From Clostridium sardiniense (lineage in GTDB: Bacteria; Bacillota; Clostridia; Clostridiales; Clostridiaceae): 64,000 nucleotides of DNA. The notes under the pieces are model-generated. The model was not told the DNA's origin, made no database searches, and was given only the letters and a program-made list of their open reading frames with translations. This document shows positions 31,155-40,680 of the stretch, piece after piece. Positions within the stretch are counted from its first letter, which is position 1, and each line of letters starts with the position of its first letter. Position numbers and translations under genes: made by a program. The stretch lies in contig NZ_JAFBDA010000017.1 of NCBI RefSeq assembly GCF_016907995.1, positions 1 through 64,000 of the forward strand, in the 5' to 3' direction.

Positions 31155-31182
31155 TAAAAAAAGCCGTACCTATTTATACGGC
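31155..31182 (-). terminator. Terminator of the microcompartment operon
   Basis: The stem GCCGTA/TACGGC with a further weak inner pairing is followed by T8 on the minus strand, 110 bases past the last gene of the operon. Confidence 0.8.
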
Positions 31183-31291
31183 GCGACTTTAAATCCTAAA
31201 TATTACTTTTATTTCTACAAATATCATCTATGATATGAAATTATTTCTCTTCTTCAATTAATAGCTTTTATCTTAATAAAATACATTCATT

Positions 31292-32710
31292 TTATCTTAT
31301 ATGAAATGCATCTACCATACTACATCTACGCTTCCTACAGAAAGATTTAGCAGAAGTTAAACCTTCACCGGTAGGACCTGCTATAGTAAATGTTGTATAT
31401 CCTTCTCCTCCTACACCTATTCCTGCATAAGATGGTGCATTTTTAACAAATATTGTTGTTTCAAGAAGCCTAGCCATTTTTGTAAGCTTTTCAACATTTT
31501 TTGAATGCATTATAGCTGTATGCCTATTTCCCTGTTCAGCAACATAAGCACATTCAATGGCTTCATCCACGTTATTAACTCTTACAACTGGTAATATCGG
31601 CATCATCATTTCCTCTAAAACAAAATGATGATTTCTATCAACTTCCATAATTATTGCCTTTATATCCTCATTAACATTGATCCCAAGCTTATTTAAGATA
31701 TATTGTGCACTTTTACCTACAAATTCAACTTTCGGGCCACCTTTTCCATTAGTAACCAATTGCAAAAGTTCTTCTATTAATTTTCTATCTCTTATTTCAT
31801 AAGCGCCATTTAACTTCATGTTATGAACTAAATGCTCAAATATTTCATCAACTGCAAAAACTTCTTTTTCTGCAATACACGGAACATTATTATCAAAGCT
31901 ACATCCATCTACTATGTCCTTTGCCGCCTTTTTAATATCTGCGGTTTCATCAACAACTACTGGAGGATTACCAGCCCCTGCCCCAATTGCTTTTTTTCCA
32001 GTGGACATAACTTTTTTTACTATAGTAGGCCCTCCAGTAGCAACTAATACTCGAACTTTAGGATGCTCCATCATAATATTTGTATTCTCAATTGATGGTT
32101 CCTTAACAGTAGTAATTAGATTTTCTGGAGCTCCTGCCTCTTCTAAAGCCTTATTTATCATTGTAATTAATTTTATAGTGACACCTTTTGCCCTTGGATG
32201 AGGACTAAATACTACTGTATTACCTCCTGCAATCATTGAGATTGAATTACAAATAACTGTTTCCGTTGGATTTGTAGTAGGTGTAATAGCTCCAATTACT
32301 CCAAATGGGCAATACTCAACTAAAGTAATTCCATTATCTCCTGTTATTGCTTCTGTTGTTAGATCCTCTGTTCCTAAAGTTTTTTCTGCTGCAACTCTAT
32401 TTTTAATTAGCTTATGTTCATACTTACCAATTTCAGTTTCTTCAACAGACATTCTAGAAATTAACTCTAAGTTTTCTCTTTTCAAAATAACAGCCTTTAT
32501 TGTATTAACATATTTCTGTCTTTGAGCCATTGAAGACTTTAGTAATTGCTTTTGTGCAATATCTGATGCTTCAACTGCTGCTTCCATTGTATCAAAAACA
32601 CCATATTTTTTTTCATTACTTAGTTTGTTAAAGTCTACAATTCTCTCCTTTTTTACTTCTTCAATTGCTTGTCTAACTATTTTTTCTACCAACATAGCAT
32701 CTATACTCAT
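31292..32710 (-). CDS. pduP: CoA-acylating aldehyde dehydrogenase with encapsulation peptide, PduP/EutE-like
   Basis: The product is 472 residues from the ATG at 32710, nine bases after AGGTG; the frame to 32722 starts in that site. It oxidises an aldehyde (propionaldehyde in the inferred pathway) to acyl-CoA with NAD. The catalytic cysteine is in NNVPCIAEKEV, and the NAD-fold motif ATGGPTIVKKVMSTGKK is intact. The first 18 residues (MSIDAMLVEKIVRQAIEE) form an amphipathic helix of the kind that targets PduP into microcompartments. It is the last gene of the operon and one of two such dehydrogenases; the other (38999) lacks the targeting helix. Confidence 0.9.
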   Translation of the reverse strand: MSIDAMLVEKIVRQAIEEVKKERIVDFNKLSNEKKYGVFDTMEAAVEASDIAQKQLLKSSMAQRQKYVNTIKAVILKRENLELISRMSVEETEIGKYEHKLIKNRVAAEKTLGTEDLTTEAITGDNGITLVEYCPFGVIGAITPTTNPTETVICNSISMIAGGNTVVFSPHPRAKGVTIKLITMINKALEEAGAPENLITTVKEPSIENTNIMMEHPKVRVLVATGGPTIVKKVMSTGKKAIGAGAGNPPVVVDETADIKKAAKDIVDGCSFDNNVPCIAEKEVFAVDEIFEHLVHNMKLNGAYEIRDRKLIEELLQLVTNGKGGPKVEFVGKSAQYILNKLGINVNEDIKAIIMEVDRNHHFVLEEMMMPILPVVRVNNVDEAIECAYVAEQGNRHTAIMHSKNVEKLTKMARLLETTIFVKNAPSYAGIGVGGEGYTTFTIAGPTGEGLTSAKSFCRKRRCSMVDAFHIR

Positions 32711-32735
32711 TTTAAATTGCACCTCATCTCATTTT

Positions 32736-33554
32736 TTACTCTCTATTACAATTCATTGCAATACCTAATGGTGTTACAAGTAAAGATTCATTAGTTTTTA
32801 TTGTCTTTATACCAATTTCTTTTTCAAAAATATCATTAAACTCTTCAAAGCAACATGCACCACCAACAACATAAATCTGTGGTATATCATAGCCTTTCAA
32901 ATAACTTTTTACTATTGAAGCCATTTTTTCTACTACAGGCTTAATAATCGGAAAAATCTCTTTATCTTTTTTAGGATCCTTCTTTAATTTTTCAGCCTCT
33001 TCAATAGAAATTCTATAATAACCTGCAATTACTAATGTCATATGGCTTCCACCAGTTGCTTCATCAGCAGTTAATATAACCTTTCCATCTTTTAAAAGAC
33101 TAATCCCTGTTGTTCCTCCGCCAACATCAACAACAGCTCCATCTTTAATCCCAAGTAAAGTAGCCGCTGCTGTCGGTTCATCCACAACATTTATTACATC
33201 AAAACCGGCCGCTTCTATAACATTCGCTATACACTTAACATTTCCTGAAATTATCCCTGGAGGGACAGCTGTAGCTGCATACCTTAATTCTCTTCCAATA
33301 GCTTTTTCAATATCAGATTTCAACTTTTTTAAGATGTTTATGGCACCAACAAAGTCTACAACAACCCCATCTTTAACAACTGTTGATGGAAATGTAGCAC
33401 CTGCAACAGGAATATTATTTTCATCAGTAACAGAGATAACTATATTCGCTGTACCTAAATCTACTCCTATCTTTAGCTCGCCATCGCACTTATTACACTG
33501 ATTATTAGCAATTAATTTAGAAAACTTCTCTAAACTCTCATTGTGTATTACCAT
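32736..33554 (-). CDS. eutJ: EutJ-like chaperone of the actin/Hsp70 fold
   Basis: The 272-residue protein has the actin/Hsp70-fold phosphate motif IGVDLGTANIVISVTD, VVDVGGGTTGISLLKDG, and VVGGACCFEEF, as in EutJ of ethanolamine and glycyl-radical microcompartment loci. Its proposed role is ATP-dependent assembly or reactivation; it is not proven. It starts after AAGGAG, 12 bases behind pduL. Confidence 0.9.
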   Translation of the reverse strand: MVIHNESLEKFSKLIANNQCNKCDGELKIGVDLGTANIVISVTDENNIPVAGATFPSTVVKDGVVVDFVGAINILKKLKSDIEKAIGRELRYAATAVPPGIISGNVKCIANVIEAAGFDVINVVDEPTAAATLLGIKDGAVVDVGGGTTGISLLKDGKVILTADEATGGSHMTLVIAGYYRISIEEAEKLKKDPKKDKEIFPIIKPVVEKMASIVKSYLKGYDIPQIYVVGGACCFEEFNDIFEKEIGIKTIKTNESLLVTPLGIAMNCNRE

Positions 33555-33566
33555 TTTTGTATCTCC

Positions 33567-34205
33567 TTAAATTTTACGTAAGATTACAAAATCATTATTT
33601 TTTAAAGCACATGCGTTAGCTTCATCAATATCAACATGCATTTCAAGAGAAAACTTATCAGAAATACGAACTAGAACATTCCCTAAAATGCCTTCCCTTT
33701 CACCCAAGGTTTCAACTTCAACGATTTCCTTATCTTTAACACCTATTTTCTTAGCATATTCTGGAGTCATATGAATATGTCTTAAAGCTACAATTGTTCC
33801 TTGTTCAATTTTCACTTTTCCTTTAGGTCCTATTAACTCAACTCCTGGAGTATTCTCTAAATGCCCAGACTCTTTTATTGGAGCTTTTACTCCTAACCGA
33901 AAACTATCTGTTAAAGAAATCTCAACCTGGCTCTTCTCTCTAACAGGTCCAAGTATACGCACCTTTTCAAATTCACCTTTTGGACCTCTTACAGTTACAG
34001 TTTCATTAGTAGCGAATTGTCCTGGTTGCTTTAAGTCGCTTTTTTTAGTTAAGCTATATCCCTTTCCAAACAATTCCTCTAAATCCTCTTGGCTAACATG
34101 AACATGTCTATTAGATATACCTACTGGTATCTTATATTTTTCTAAGTCATTTAATTTATCCATAACTAACTTAGTAACCAATTTTATTGTTTCTTCTGTC
34201 TGCAT
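33567..34205 (-). CDS. pduL: Phosphotransacylase PduL
   Basis: The 212-residue enzyme converts acyl-CoA and phosphate to acyl-phosphate and recycles CoA inside the compartment. The two half-domains carry the zinc-binding motifs ISNRHVHVS and LRHIHMTPEYA, with HVDIDEANA near the end. The first 20 residues (MQTEETIKLVTKLVMDKLND) form an amphipathic encapsulation-type helix. No acetate/propionate kinase gene is in the window; the acyl-phosphate must be used by one encoded elsewhere. Confidence 0.95.
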   Translation of the reverse strand: MQTEETIKLVTKLVMDKLNDLEKYKIPVGISNRHVHVSQEDLEELFGKGYSLTKKSDLKQPGQFATNETVTVRGPKGEFEKVRILGPVREKSQVEISLTDSFRLGVKAPIKESGHLENTPGVELIGPKGKVKIEQGTIVALRHIHMTPEYAKKIGVKDKEIVEVETLGEREGILGNVLVRISDKFSLEMHVDIDEANACALKNNDFVILRKI

Positions 34206-34243
34206 TTACCTTATTCACCTTCTAACTATATTAAAGAAAAATA

Positions 34244-35443
34244 TTATTTAAAACTTTCACAAATATATCTCATAGCCTCTTCTTTTAAAATTTTCACCTT
34301 ATCCAATTCTTCCCATTTAAAATTCTCATTTTCTCTTCCAAAGTGCCCATAAGCTGCACTTTTTAGAAACTGAGGTTTTCTTAAATCTAGTTCTTCTAAA
34401 ATATCAGCAACAGAAAACGAAAATATTTTCTTTACAATTTCAGATATATATTCCTCTCTAATTTTTGCTGTTCCAAATGTATTAATATTTATAGCTTCTG
34501 GTTCTTCAGATCCAATAACATAACATAAGGCAACTTCAGCTCTCTTAGCCAATTTAGCAGCTACAATATTTTTTGCTACATATCTTGCCATATAGGCTCC
34601 AGAACGATCTACTTTAGTTGGATCCTTACCTGAAAATGCTCCTCCACCATGCTTAGCTATACCCCCATAGCTATCTACCATTATTTTTCTCCCTGTTAAC
34701 CCTGTGTCCCCAGCTGGTCCACCTATTACAAATCTTCCAGTAGGATTTATATATATTTTTGTATCATAATTTATCCACTTATCATCAACAACAGTTCTAA
34801 TAACATCATAGTCAATAACACTTTTGATATAGTCATACTCAATATTGGCTTCATGTTGTGCTGAAATTACTATACTAGTAATATTAAGTGGATTCCCATT
34901 CTTATCATATTTCATAGTAACCTGTGCTTTTCCATCAGGAAGTAACCAAAAGGCCCCTCTTTTTTTTCTGATTTCTGATAATTTCATTGTTAATTTATTT
35001 GCCAAATCACATGTTAACGGCATATAATTCTCACTCTCATCACAAGCATATCCATACATTATGCCTTGATCTCCGGCGCCAATTATTTCTTTATATTTTT
35101 TCTCATTTTGTGTTAGCTTATCAACACCTAACGCAATATCTGTTGATTGTTCATTTATATTAGTAAGTATTAAACAATTCTTATAATCAAACCCAATAGA
35201 TTCCTTTGTATATCCAATATCTTTTACAACTTCTCTTGCTATATCTACAATATTTATCTTTGCTTTTGACCTAACTTCTCCAGCAATCATAATTGTATTT
35301 TTAGATACCATTGTTTCAATTGCCACTCTCGAATATTTATCATCTGCTAAATATGCATCTAAAATTCCATCTGATATTTGGTCACAAATCTTATCTGGAT
35401 GTCCTTCCGTAACAGATTCTGATGTAACAAAATATTCATTCAT
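34244..35443 (-). CDS. metK: S-adenosylmethionine synthetase, within the microcompartment operon
   Basis: The product is 399 residues from the ATG at 35443 (AGGTGAT upstream). It makes SAM from methionine and ATP. The hallmark motifs are intact: TEGHPDKICDQISD, GAGDQGIMYGYA and GGGAFSGKDPTKVDRS. It sits between the response regulator and pduL with short gaps (19 and 38 bases), so it is part of the operon. The glycyl-radical activase consumes SAM, which gives an obvious reason. A housekeeping metK probably exists elsewhere. I see no SAM riboswitch attached to it. Confidence 0.93.
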   Translation of the reverse strand: MNEYFVTSESVTEGHPDKICDQISDGILDAYLADDKYSRVAIETMVSKNTIMIAGEVRSKAKINIVDIAREVVKDIGYTKESIGFDYKNCLILTNINEQSTDIALGVDKLTQNEKKYKEIIGAGDQGIMYGYACDESENYMPLTCDLANKLTMKLSEIRKKRGAFWLLPDGKAQVTMKYDKNGNPLNITSIVISAQHEANIEYDYIKSVIDYDVIRTVVDDKWINYDTKIYINPTGRFVIGGPAGDTGLTGRKIMVDSYGGIAKHGGGAFSGKDPTKVDRSGAYMARYVAKNIVAAKLAKRAEVALCYVIGSEEPEAININTFGTAKIREEYISEIVKKIFSFSVADILEELDLRKPQFLKSAAYGHFGRENENFKWEELDKVKILKEEAMRYICESFK

Positions 35444-35474
35444 ATTTTTAATCACCTACTTCTAATTAGAAACC

Positions 35475-36494
35475 TTATAGCATCTTTTTATATTGATGAA
35501 TTGTTATATTTTCATATCTCTTAAATACTTTACTAAAATATCCACTTTCATTATATCCAAGCTTAAATGCAATATCTGTAACATTTAAATCCGTAAAAGA
35601 AAAATAGTATTTTGCCATATATATTTTTCTCATATGTATGTACTCCATAATACTTACATTAAATTGTCTCTTAAATATACGGCTTAAATATCCTTGACTT
35701 ATTGTACAATTTTTTATTACATCATTTAATCCGATTTCTTCTTCTATATTTTCTTCAATATAGTCAAAAACATTTTCTAGTAAATTATATTTTTTTATAC
35801 TTTGCTCTTTAAATATATAGTTCACAACATTAAATAACCACAATTCAAAACTCTTTTTATTTAAAATAAAGAAATTAGTAATTGGAAATATCTTATTAAT
35901 ATCAATGTTTTCATTTTTTAATATTTCTATTGGAGCAACTAATTTATTACCTAAATCATTAAAATACTTTTGAAAATATATTTCATCTACATCTTCTTTC
36001 TCATAAATTTTATTAATAATTTTAGGTATATTGTAATATGCATTTTTGAAATCTTTTTCACTTATTATTTTAAAAAGTTCTTCTAGTTCAGGCTCTTCAC
36101 TAATAAAATTACTTTCACCTACTTCTTTATTTTCAAGTAAATAATCATCTAATAAATCTCTTATTTTTGAGGAAGAAATAGGTTTTGAAATATAAGCTTT
36201 AACTTTAATTTTCAAAGCTTCTATTGCAAAATCAAAGCTACTATATGACGACATTATATAGATTGTAGTTTTAGGATTGTATGAATAAATTTTTTTACTG
36301 GATTCAATTCCTGACTCACCAGGTAACATAATATCTATAAACACTATATCAATTTTATTGTTTTTACATAATTCTACCGCTTCTTCTCCTGATCCAACTG
36401 AAAAGGCAACTTCAAACCCATCTACTTTTGATATTATTAAGTTAAGAGCTTGTCTCATAAGTGGATCATCATCTACAACTAATATACGATACAT
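35475..36494 (-). CDS. Response regulator with AraC-type output
   Basis: The 339-residue protein has an N-terminal receiver domain (acidic pair in VVDDDP, phospho-acceptor aspartate in VFIDIMLPG, lysine in YISKPI). A middle region of about 110 residues has no recognised motif, and a C-terminal AraC HTH pair follows (ISQGYLSRIFKRQF, NVTDIAFKLGYNESGYFSKVFK). It overlaps nothing but follows the kinase gene by only 4 bases. It probably activates the microcompartment operon in response to the diol. Confidence 0.93.
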   Translation of the reverse strand: MYRILVVDDDPLMRQALNLIISKVDGFEVAFSVGSGEEAVELCKNNKIDIVFIDIMLPGESGIESSKKIYSYNPKTTIYIMSSYSSFDFAIEALKIKVKAYISKPISSSKIRDLLDDYLLENKEVGESNFISEEPELEELFKIISEKDFKNAYYNIPKIINKIYEKEDVDEIYFQKYFNDLGNKLVAPIEILKNENIDINKIFPITNFFILNKKSFELWLFNVVNYIFKEQSIKKYNLLENVFDYIEENIEEEIGLNDVIKNCTISQGYLSRIFKRQFNVSIMEYIHMRKIYMAKYYFSFTDLNVTDIAFKLGYNESGYFSKVFKRYENITIHQYKKML

Positions 36495-36498
36495 CTAC

Positions 36499-37794
36499 CT
36501 AAACATTCCTTTCATCAAAATTTCTTGGATACCTAATGATACTTGTTGTTCCTTTTTCATGAATGTTTTCAATAAAAACATCGTATTTTTTCCCAAATAG
36601 CATTACAAGTTTTTCTCTTGCATTTCTAATACCAACCTTTATAGAATGCCCTTCATAATTATCTTTAAATATTTTAAACTTCTTTGATATTTCTTTATCA
36701 CTAAGACCTAACCCATTATCACGGATACAAATAACAACATCATTATTTTCATAATGTGCATCTATTTCTATTTTCCAATCTATATTATTTGTTGTTATCC
36801 CATAGAAAACGGAATTTTCAACAAATGGCATAATAATATCACAAGGAATCCTTTGTATACTGATTATTTCAGAAATATCAATTGTATAATTTAATAACTC
36901 TCCATACTTAATCTTTTGCATCATTAAATAAGTATTTATTCTATCAAATTCATCATTTAAACTTTTGTAACTTTTTTCACTACTAAAATTCTGTTTTAGA
37001 TATTCAGAGAACAGTATGATCATATCATTAGTTCTTGGTGAGTCTTCAATTATAGCTAAACTTGAAATTGAATTTAGTATATTAATCAAAGAATATGGAT
37101 TAATTTTTGCTTTTAAATTAGAAATCTCAATATTTTTTAAATCATTCTCTAACTTTAGTTTCTTTTTCTCATTATTAATTTCTTCTAGTTCTTTTTTTAA
37201 TGTATCATTTTTTATTATTTCATAAGCCTCTTTTTCACCCATTTGATTTATAATAAGTGAAATTAATTCAGCCACACTTACAAACTTTTCATATTTGTAT
37301 ATAGGTATATCATTAAATAATTCTTTCATGTATTTTTCTTTTTTATAGTCCTTTGAATCAGTAATTAAATTCTCTAGTCTACTAATATGATTTGGTGTAT
37401 CTATACACCTTACTTGTCCACCAATAAACGCTCCTAAATAATGTCCCCTCACTATAATTGGCATAGCTATCTCTAACAAACCACAAGGGCAAAGATATAC
37501 GCAATTCTTTTGTGTTACTGCTGCCTGAATCCCTCCAAAAGCATCTGAGGCCTTACAATTGCATGCGGTATCCATTCGCTTTCTTCTTTCTACACAAAAC
37601 TTAGTAAACGATGTCATTTCAGTTATTGGTTCACCTTTAAAATCAACTGTAACAAACGCAAGCCCTGTAGCCTTTGCTATTTTTTCTTGAATGCTTTCTA
37701 ATGTCTTCTTGCCAAATAAACTAGTGATATTAAATTTATTTATTAAGTTATCATCAATTATTTTAATACCATTATTTCCATGGAACTTATTCAT
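36499..37794 (-). CDS. PocR-domain sensor kinase-like protein lacking the phospho-acceptor His
   Basis: The 431-residue cytosolic protein has no membrane segment. Residues about 28-190 are a PocR ligand domain with its cysteines (CVERRKRMD, CNCKASDAFGG, YLCPCGLLEIA). A coiled coil follows, then a LytS-type kinase region. There the phospho-acceptor box, normally NPHFLFN, reads I-N-P-Y234-S-L-I-N, so the histidine is replaced by tyrosine (codon TAT). The ATP-binding N box (PFVENSVFYGI), IRDNGLGLSD and GIRNAREKL are intact. PocR domains sense small diols such as propanediol, matching the operon. Either it signals without His phosphorylation or it acts as an ATP-binding sensor. Confidence 0.88.
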   Translation of the reverse strand: MNKFHGNNGIKIIDDNLINKFNITSLFGKKTLESIQEKIAKATGLAFVTVDFKGEPITEMTSFTKFCVERRKRMDTACNCKASDAFGGIQAAVTQKNCVYLCPCGLLEIAMPIIVRGHYLGAFIGGQVRCIDTPNHISRLENLITDSKDYKKEKYMKELFNDIPIYKYEKFVSVAELISLIINQMGEKEAYEIIKNDTLKKELEEINNEKKKLKLENDLKNIEISNLKAKINPYSLINILNSISSLAIIEDSPRTNDMIILFSEYLKQNFSSEKSYKSLNDEFDRINTYLMMQKIKYGELLNYTIDISEIISIQRIPCDIIMPFVENSVFYGITTNNIDWKIEIDAHYENNDVVICIRDNGLGLSDKEISKKFKIFKDNYEGHSIKVGIRNAREKLVMLFGKKYDVFIENIHEKGTTSIIRYPRNFDERNV

Positions 37795-37857
37795 TTATTC
37801 CACTCCTTTATATACTATAGAATACATTTCTTAATGTATTTTACCATATAAAGCACT

Positions 37858-38979
37858 TTATTGGTATATTTTCCCTATTAAATTCTCTAGCTCAATTGTA
37901 TTAACCTTTCTTGGATTTAATTCAGTACACCCATCTTTTAATGCATTTTGTGCCATTAATGCTTTTACTTTATGAAAATCATCCTTATCTATATTTAGTT
38001 CTTTTAATTTCATTGGCATTTTCATAATTTTCATTATTGAGTTAATGTACTCTTTTAATACTTTTACTGCAAATTCATCTCCCTTTGTTTTATCTACCAT
38101 TCCAGTTTTATATACAAGCTTTGCATATTTTTTAAGAGTATTAATACCATGACTGTTATAATCAATTACATTAGTTAAAAGTAATCCATTGGCTAAGCCA
38201 TGTGGAATCTTAAATCTGCCACCTAACTGATGCGCAAGGCTATGATTTATGCCTAATCCAGAAATATTAAATGCTATACCAGCTAAGTTAGAGGCTTCAT
38301 GCATCTTACTTCTTGCTTCAATATCTTTCCCGTTGTGATAGCACTTAACTAATGATTCTATAACAAGTTCAACTGCTTTTTCTGCTAAAGCATCTGAATA
38401 AGAATTAGCTTTATTAGAAACATAAGCTTCCAATGCATGAGTTAAAACATCTATTCCTGTATTAGCAGTTATATCTGCTGGCACAGATAGAGTTAAATTA
38501 GAATCTAAAATTGCTTCATCTGGTAAAAGACTATCATCAAATATAGCATGTTTAATTTTAGTTTCTGTATCGGTTATGATAGTTGCATTTGTAACCTCTG
38601 AACCTGTTCCACTTGTTGTTGGAATTGCAATAAAATTAACTTTATCAATTATATTTTTTTCTCTCGCAAAGTAAAGAATACCTTTTGCAGTATCAATTGC
38701 CGATCCCCCACCATATGCTATAACAACACTTGGGTTAATTTTTTTAATAATAGCAACACCACTTCCTATAACTGTTAAGGGTGGATCAGGAATAACTTTA
38801 TCAAAAATAGAAACATTATTGCTACTATCTATAAACTTTAATATACCTTTAACTATTCCACTTCTAACAAGAAACCCATCACATATTATCCATATGTTTT
38901 CATTTTTAAATTTCTCTAACCTACTTAATGAGTTTTCTCCAAAATAAATCTTTGTTTTTATATAAACTTCATGTAACAA
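37858..38979 (-). CDS. pduQ: Iron-dependent alcohol dehydrogenase, PduQ-like
   Basis: The product is 373 residues. I start it at the TTG at 38979, six bases after AAGGAGG, giving the expected start LHEVYIKTKIYFGENSL; the longer frame to 39117 overlaps the upstream gene and does not fit the family. It reduces the aldehyde to the alcohol and regenerates NAD inside the compartment. Family III motifs are clear: AYGGGSAIDTAKG, ATIITDTETKIKH, and the iron ligands in GINHSLAHQLGGRFKIPHG. Confidence 0.92.
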   Translation of the reverse strand: MLHEVYIKTKIYFGENSLSRLEKFKNENIWIICDGFLVRSGIVKGILKFIDSSNNVSIFDKVIPDPPLTVIGSGVAIIKKINPSVVIAYGGGSAIDTAKGILYFAREKNIIDKVNFIAIPTTSGTGSEVTNATIITDTETKIKHAIFDDSLLPDEAILDSNLTLSVPADITANTGIDVLTHALEAYVSNKANSYSDALAEKAVELVIESLVKCYHNGKDIEARSKMHEASNLAGIAFNISGLGINHSLAHQLGGRFKIPHGLANGLLLTNVIDYNSHGINTLKKYAKLVYKTGMVDKTKGDEFAVKVLKEYINSIMKIMKMPMKLKELNIDKDDFHKVKALMAQNALKDGCTELNPRKVNTIELENLIGKIYQ

Positions 38980-38998
38980 CTTTAACCTCCTTGTCGCA

Positions 38999-40330
38999 CT
39001 AGCGAATTGAAAAACCACTTGTAAGTGAACAACGTCTTCTTCTAGTAAAGTGTCTTGCAGTAGTTGTTCCTTCTCCAGTTGCAGTAGCAATGGTAAAGCT
39101 AGTGTCTCCTTCCCCATTTACACCAATTCCAACTAATGAAGCACCATTTTTAACAAATACTGATGTTTGCATCTCTTTTGCTGCAATATTTAGTCTTTCA
39201 ATTGATTGAGAGTGAATTATTGCCGTATGCTTAAATCCTTGTTCTATTTCTAAAGCTGTCTCTAAGGATTTTTCAAAATTCTCTACTCTTATTAAAGGTA
39301 TTAAAGGCATAAGCATTTCTAGTGTTGTAAAAGGATGTTGCTTTATTGTATCAACTACAATAAGCCTAATCTTCCTATCACATTGAATTCCGGCTGCTGA
39401 TAAAATCTCATTTGCGCTTTTTCCTTCAAGTGCTTTATTTATCGTCATATCATTCGTTACTGTCGCAACTGTAAGTCTTAACATTTCCTCATCACTATTT
39501 ACATAGTAAACATCATTTTTAATAAGTTCTTCTATTAATTTCTCTGCTATTGATGATACTGCAACTATGCTTTTCTCTGATATGCACATAACATTATTAT
39601 CAAAGGAAGCACCATTAACTATATCTCTCGCAGCTTTTTCAAGATTAGCTGTCTCATCAACAATTACAGTAGGATTTGCAGGTCCTGCGCCAATAACTTT
39701 TTTTCCTGAAATCATTGCACGTCTTAAAACGTTGATTCCTCCTGTTGTTACAATCATAGAAATATCAGGATGGCTCATAATTTCACTAGTAGAAGCCATT
39801 GAGCTTTCATTTAGTGTTACAACTAAATTATCAATACCACATATTTCTACTATTGACCTATTAATTATTTCAGTGACATATTTTGATACCTCTATTGCTC
39901 TTGGATGTGGACAATGAACAATTGCATTTCCCGCTGCTAACATACCAATTGTATTGCTAATTAATGTTGCACATGGATTAGTACATGGATGAATAGCACA
40001 AATAACACCATAAGAAGATAATTCATATAATGTCATTCCATTATCACCTGTTTTTACTTCAGTAATTAAATCCTCAATTCCTGGAGTTTTATTTATAGAT
40101 AAAACAAGTTTTATTATTTTATCATGTACATTTCCCATCCCAGTTTCTTCAACAACCATATTTGCAATTTCCTCAACATTTGCTAAAAGTCGTCTCTTTA
40201 TAACTTCAATAACTTCTCTACGCTCATTTAAATTAAGTTTGGCATATTGATTATATGCACCTAATGCAGATAGAACTGCATCATTTACTGAAGGAAAAAT
40301 ACCGCTTTTTAACCTATAACCTTTGTTCAT
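38999..40330 (-). CDS. Second CoA-acylating aldehyde dehydrogenase, no encapsulation helix
   Basis: The 443-residue protein is a paralogue of the enzyme at 31292. The catalytic cysteine is in NNVMCISEKS, and TTGGINVLRRAMISGKK is the NAD-fold segment. It lacks the N-terminal amphipathic helix and begins directly with MNKGYRLKSGIFPSV. It may act outside the lumen, ride in with a partner, or have a different aldehyde preference. Both dehydrogenases end in related basic tails (RRRCSL), which suggests an old duplication. Confidence 0.88.
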   Translation of the reverse strand: MNKGYRLKSGIFPSVNDAVLSALGAYNQYAKLNLNERREVIEVIKRRLLANVEEIANMVVEETGMGNVHDKIIKLVLSINKTPGIEDLITEVKTGDNGMTLYELSSYGVICAIHPCTNPCATLISNTIGMLAAGNAIVHCPHPRAIEVSKYVTEIINRSIVEICGIDNLVVTLNESSMASTSEIMSHPDISMIVTTGGINVLRRAMISGKKVIGAGPANPTVIVDETANLEKAARDIVNGASFDNNVMCISEKSIVAVSSIAEKLIEELIKNDVYYVNSDEEMLRLTVATVTNDMTINKALEGKSANEILSAAGIQCDRKIRLIVVDTIKQHPFTTLEMLMPLIPLIRVENFEKSLETALEIEQGFKHTAIIHSQSIERLNIAAKEMQTSVFVKNGASLVGIGVNGEGDTSFTIATATGEGTTTARHFTRRRRCSLTSGFSIR

Positions 40331-40371
40331 TCTCTCCTCCTTTCTTTATCTAGAAAAATACTAAGATATCA

Positions 40372-40635
40372 TTAAACATCAATAGTATCTATAATTCCGA
40401 TAATAGCCATATCTATAGCAACATTCTTTTTTCTCTCTTCAACCCTAACAGCTGATCCCTTACATAATAAAACGTAGTCACCTATACCTGCTCCAGTATA
40501 GTCTGCTGCAACCTCTTCATGTCCAATAAATTCATAGTTATCATCTATTCGCCTTACAACCATTAATTTATATCCTACTAACGATTCATCTTTTCTTGTT
40601 GCTACAACATTACCAATAACCTTAGCCATATACAT
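40372..40635 (-). CDS. Microcompartment vertex protein (BMC-P, EutN/CcmL)
   Basis: The product is 87 residues from the ATG at 40635, chosen for spacing from AAAGGA; starts at 40644 or 40629 are possible. Pentamers of this family close the vertices of the shell. It contains the typical MAKVIGNVVATRKDESLVG and AGIGDYVLLCKGSAVR segments. Confidence 0.93.
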   Translation of the reverse strand: MYMAKVIGNVVATRKDESLVGYKLMVVRRIDDNYEFIGHEEVAADYTGAGIGDYVLLCKGSAVRVEERKKNVAIDMAIIGIIDTIDV

Positions 40636-40680
40636 CTTAATCACAGTCCTTTCTTGCTTTAATAGCTTCTCTAGATGTAT

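Noticed and set aside
38980..39117. Longer start for the alcohol dehydrogenase
   Set aside because: It overlaps the upstream aldehyde dehydrogenase by over 100 bases and adds a sequence unlike the family; a TTG with AAGGAGG at 38979 gives the normal N-terminus.
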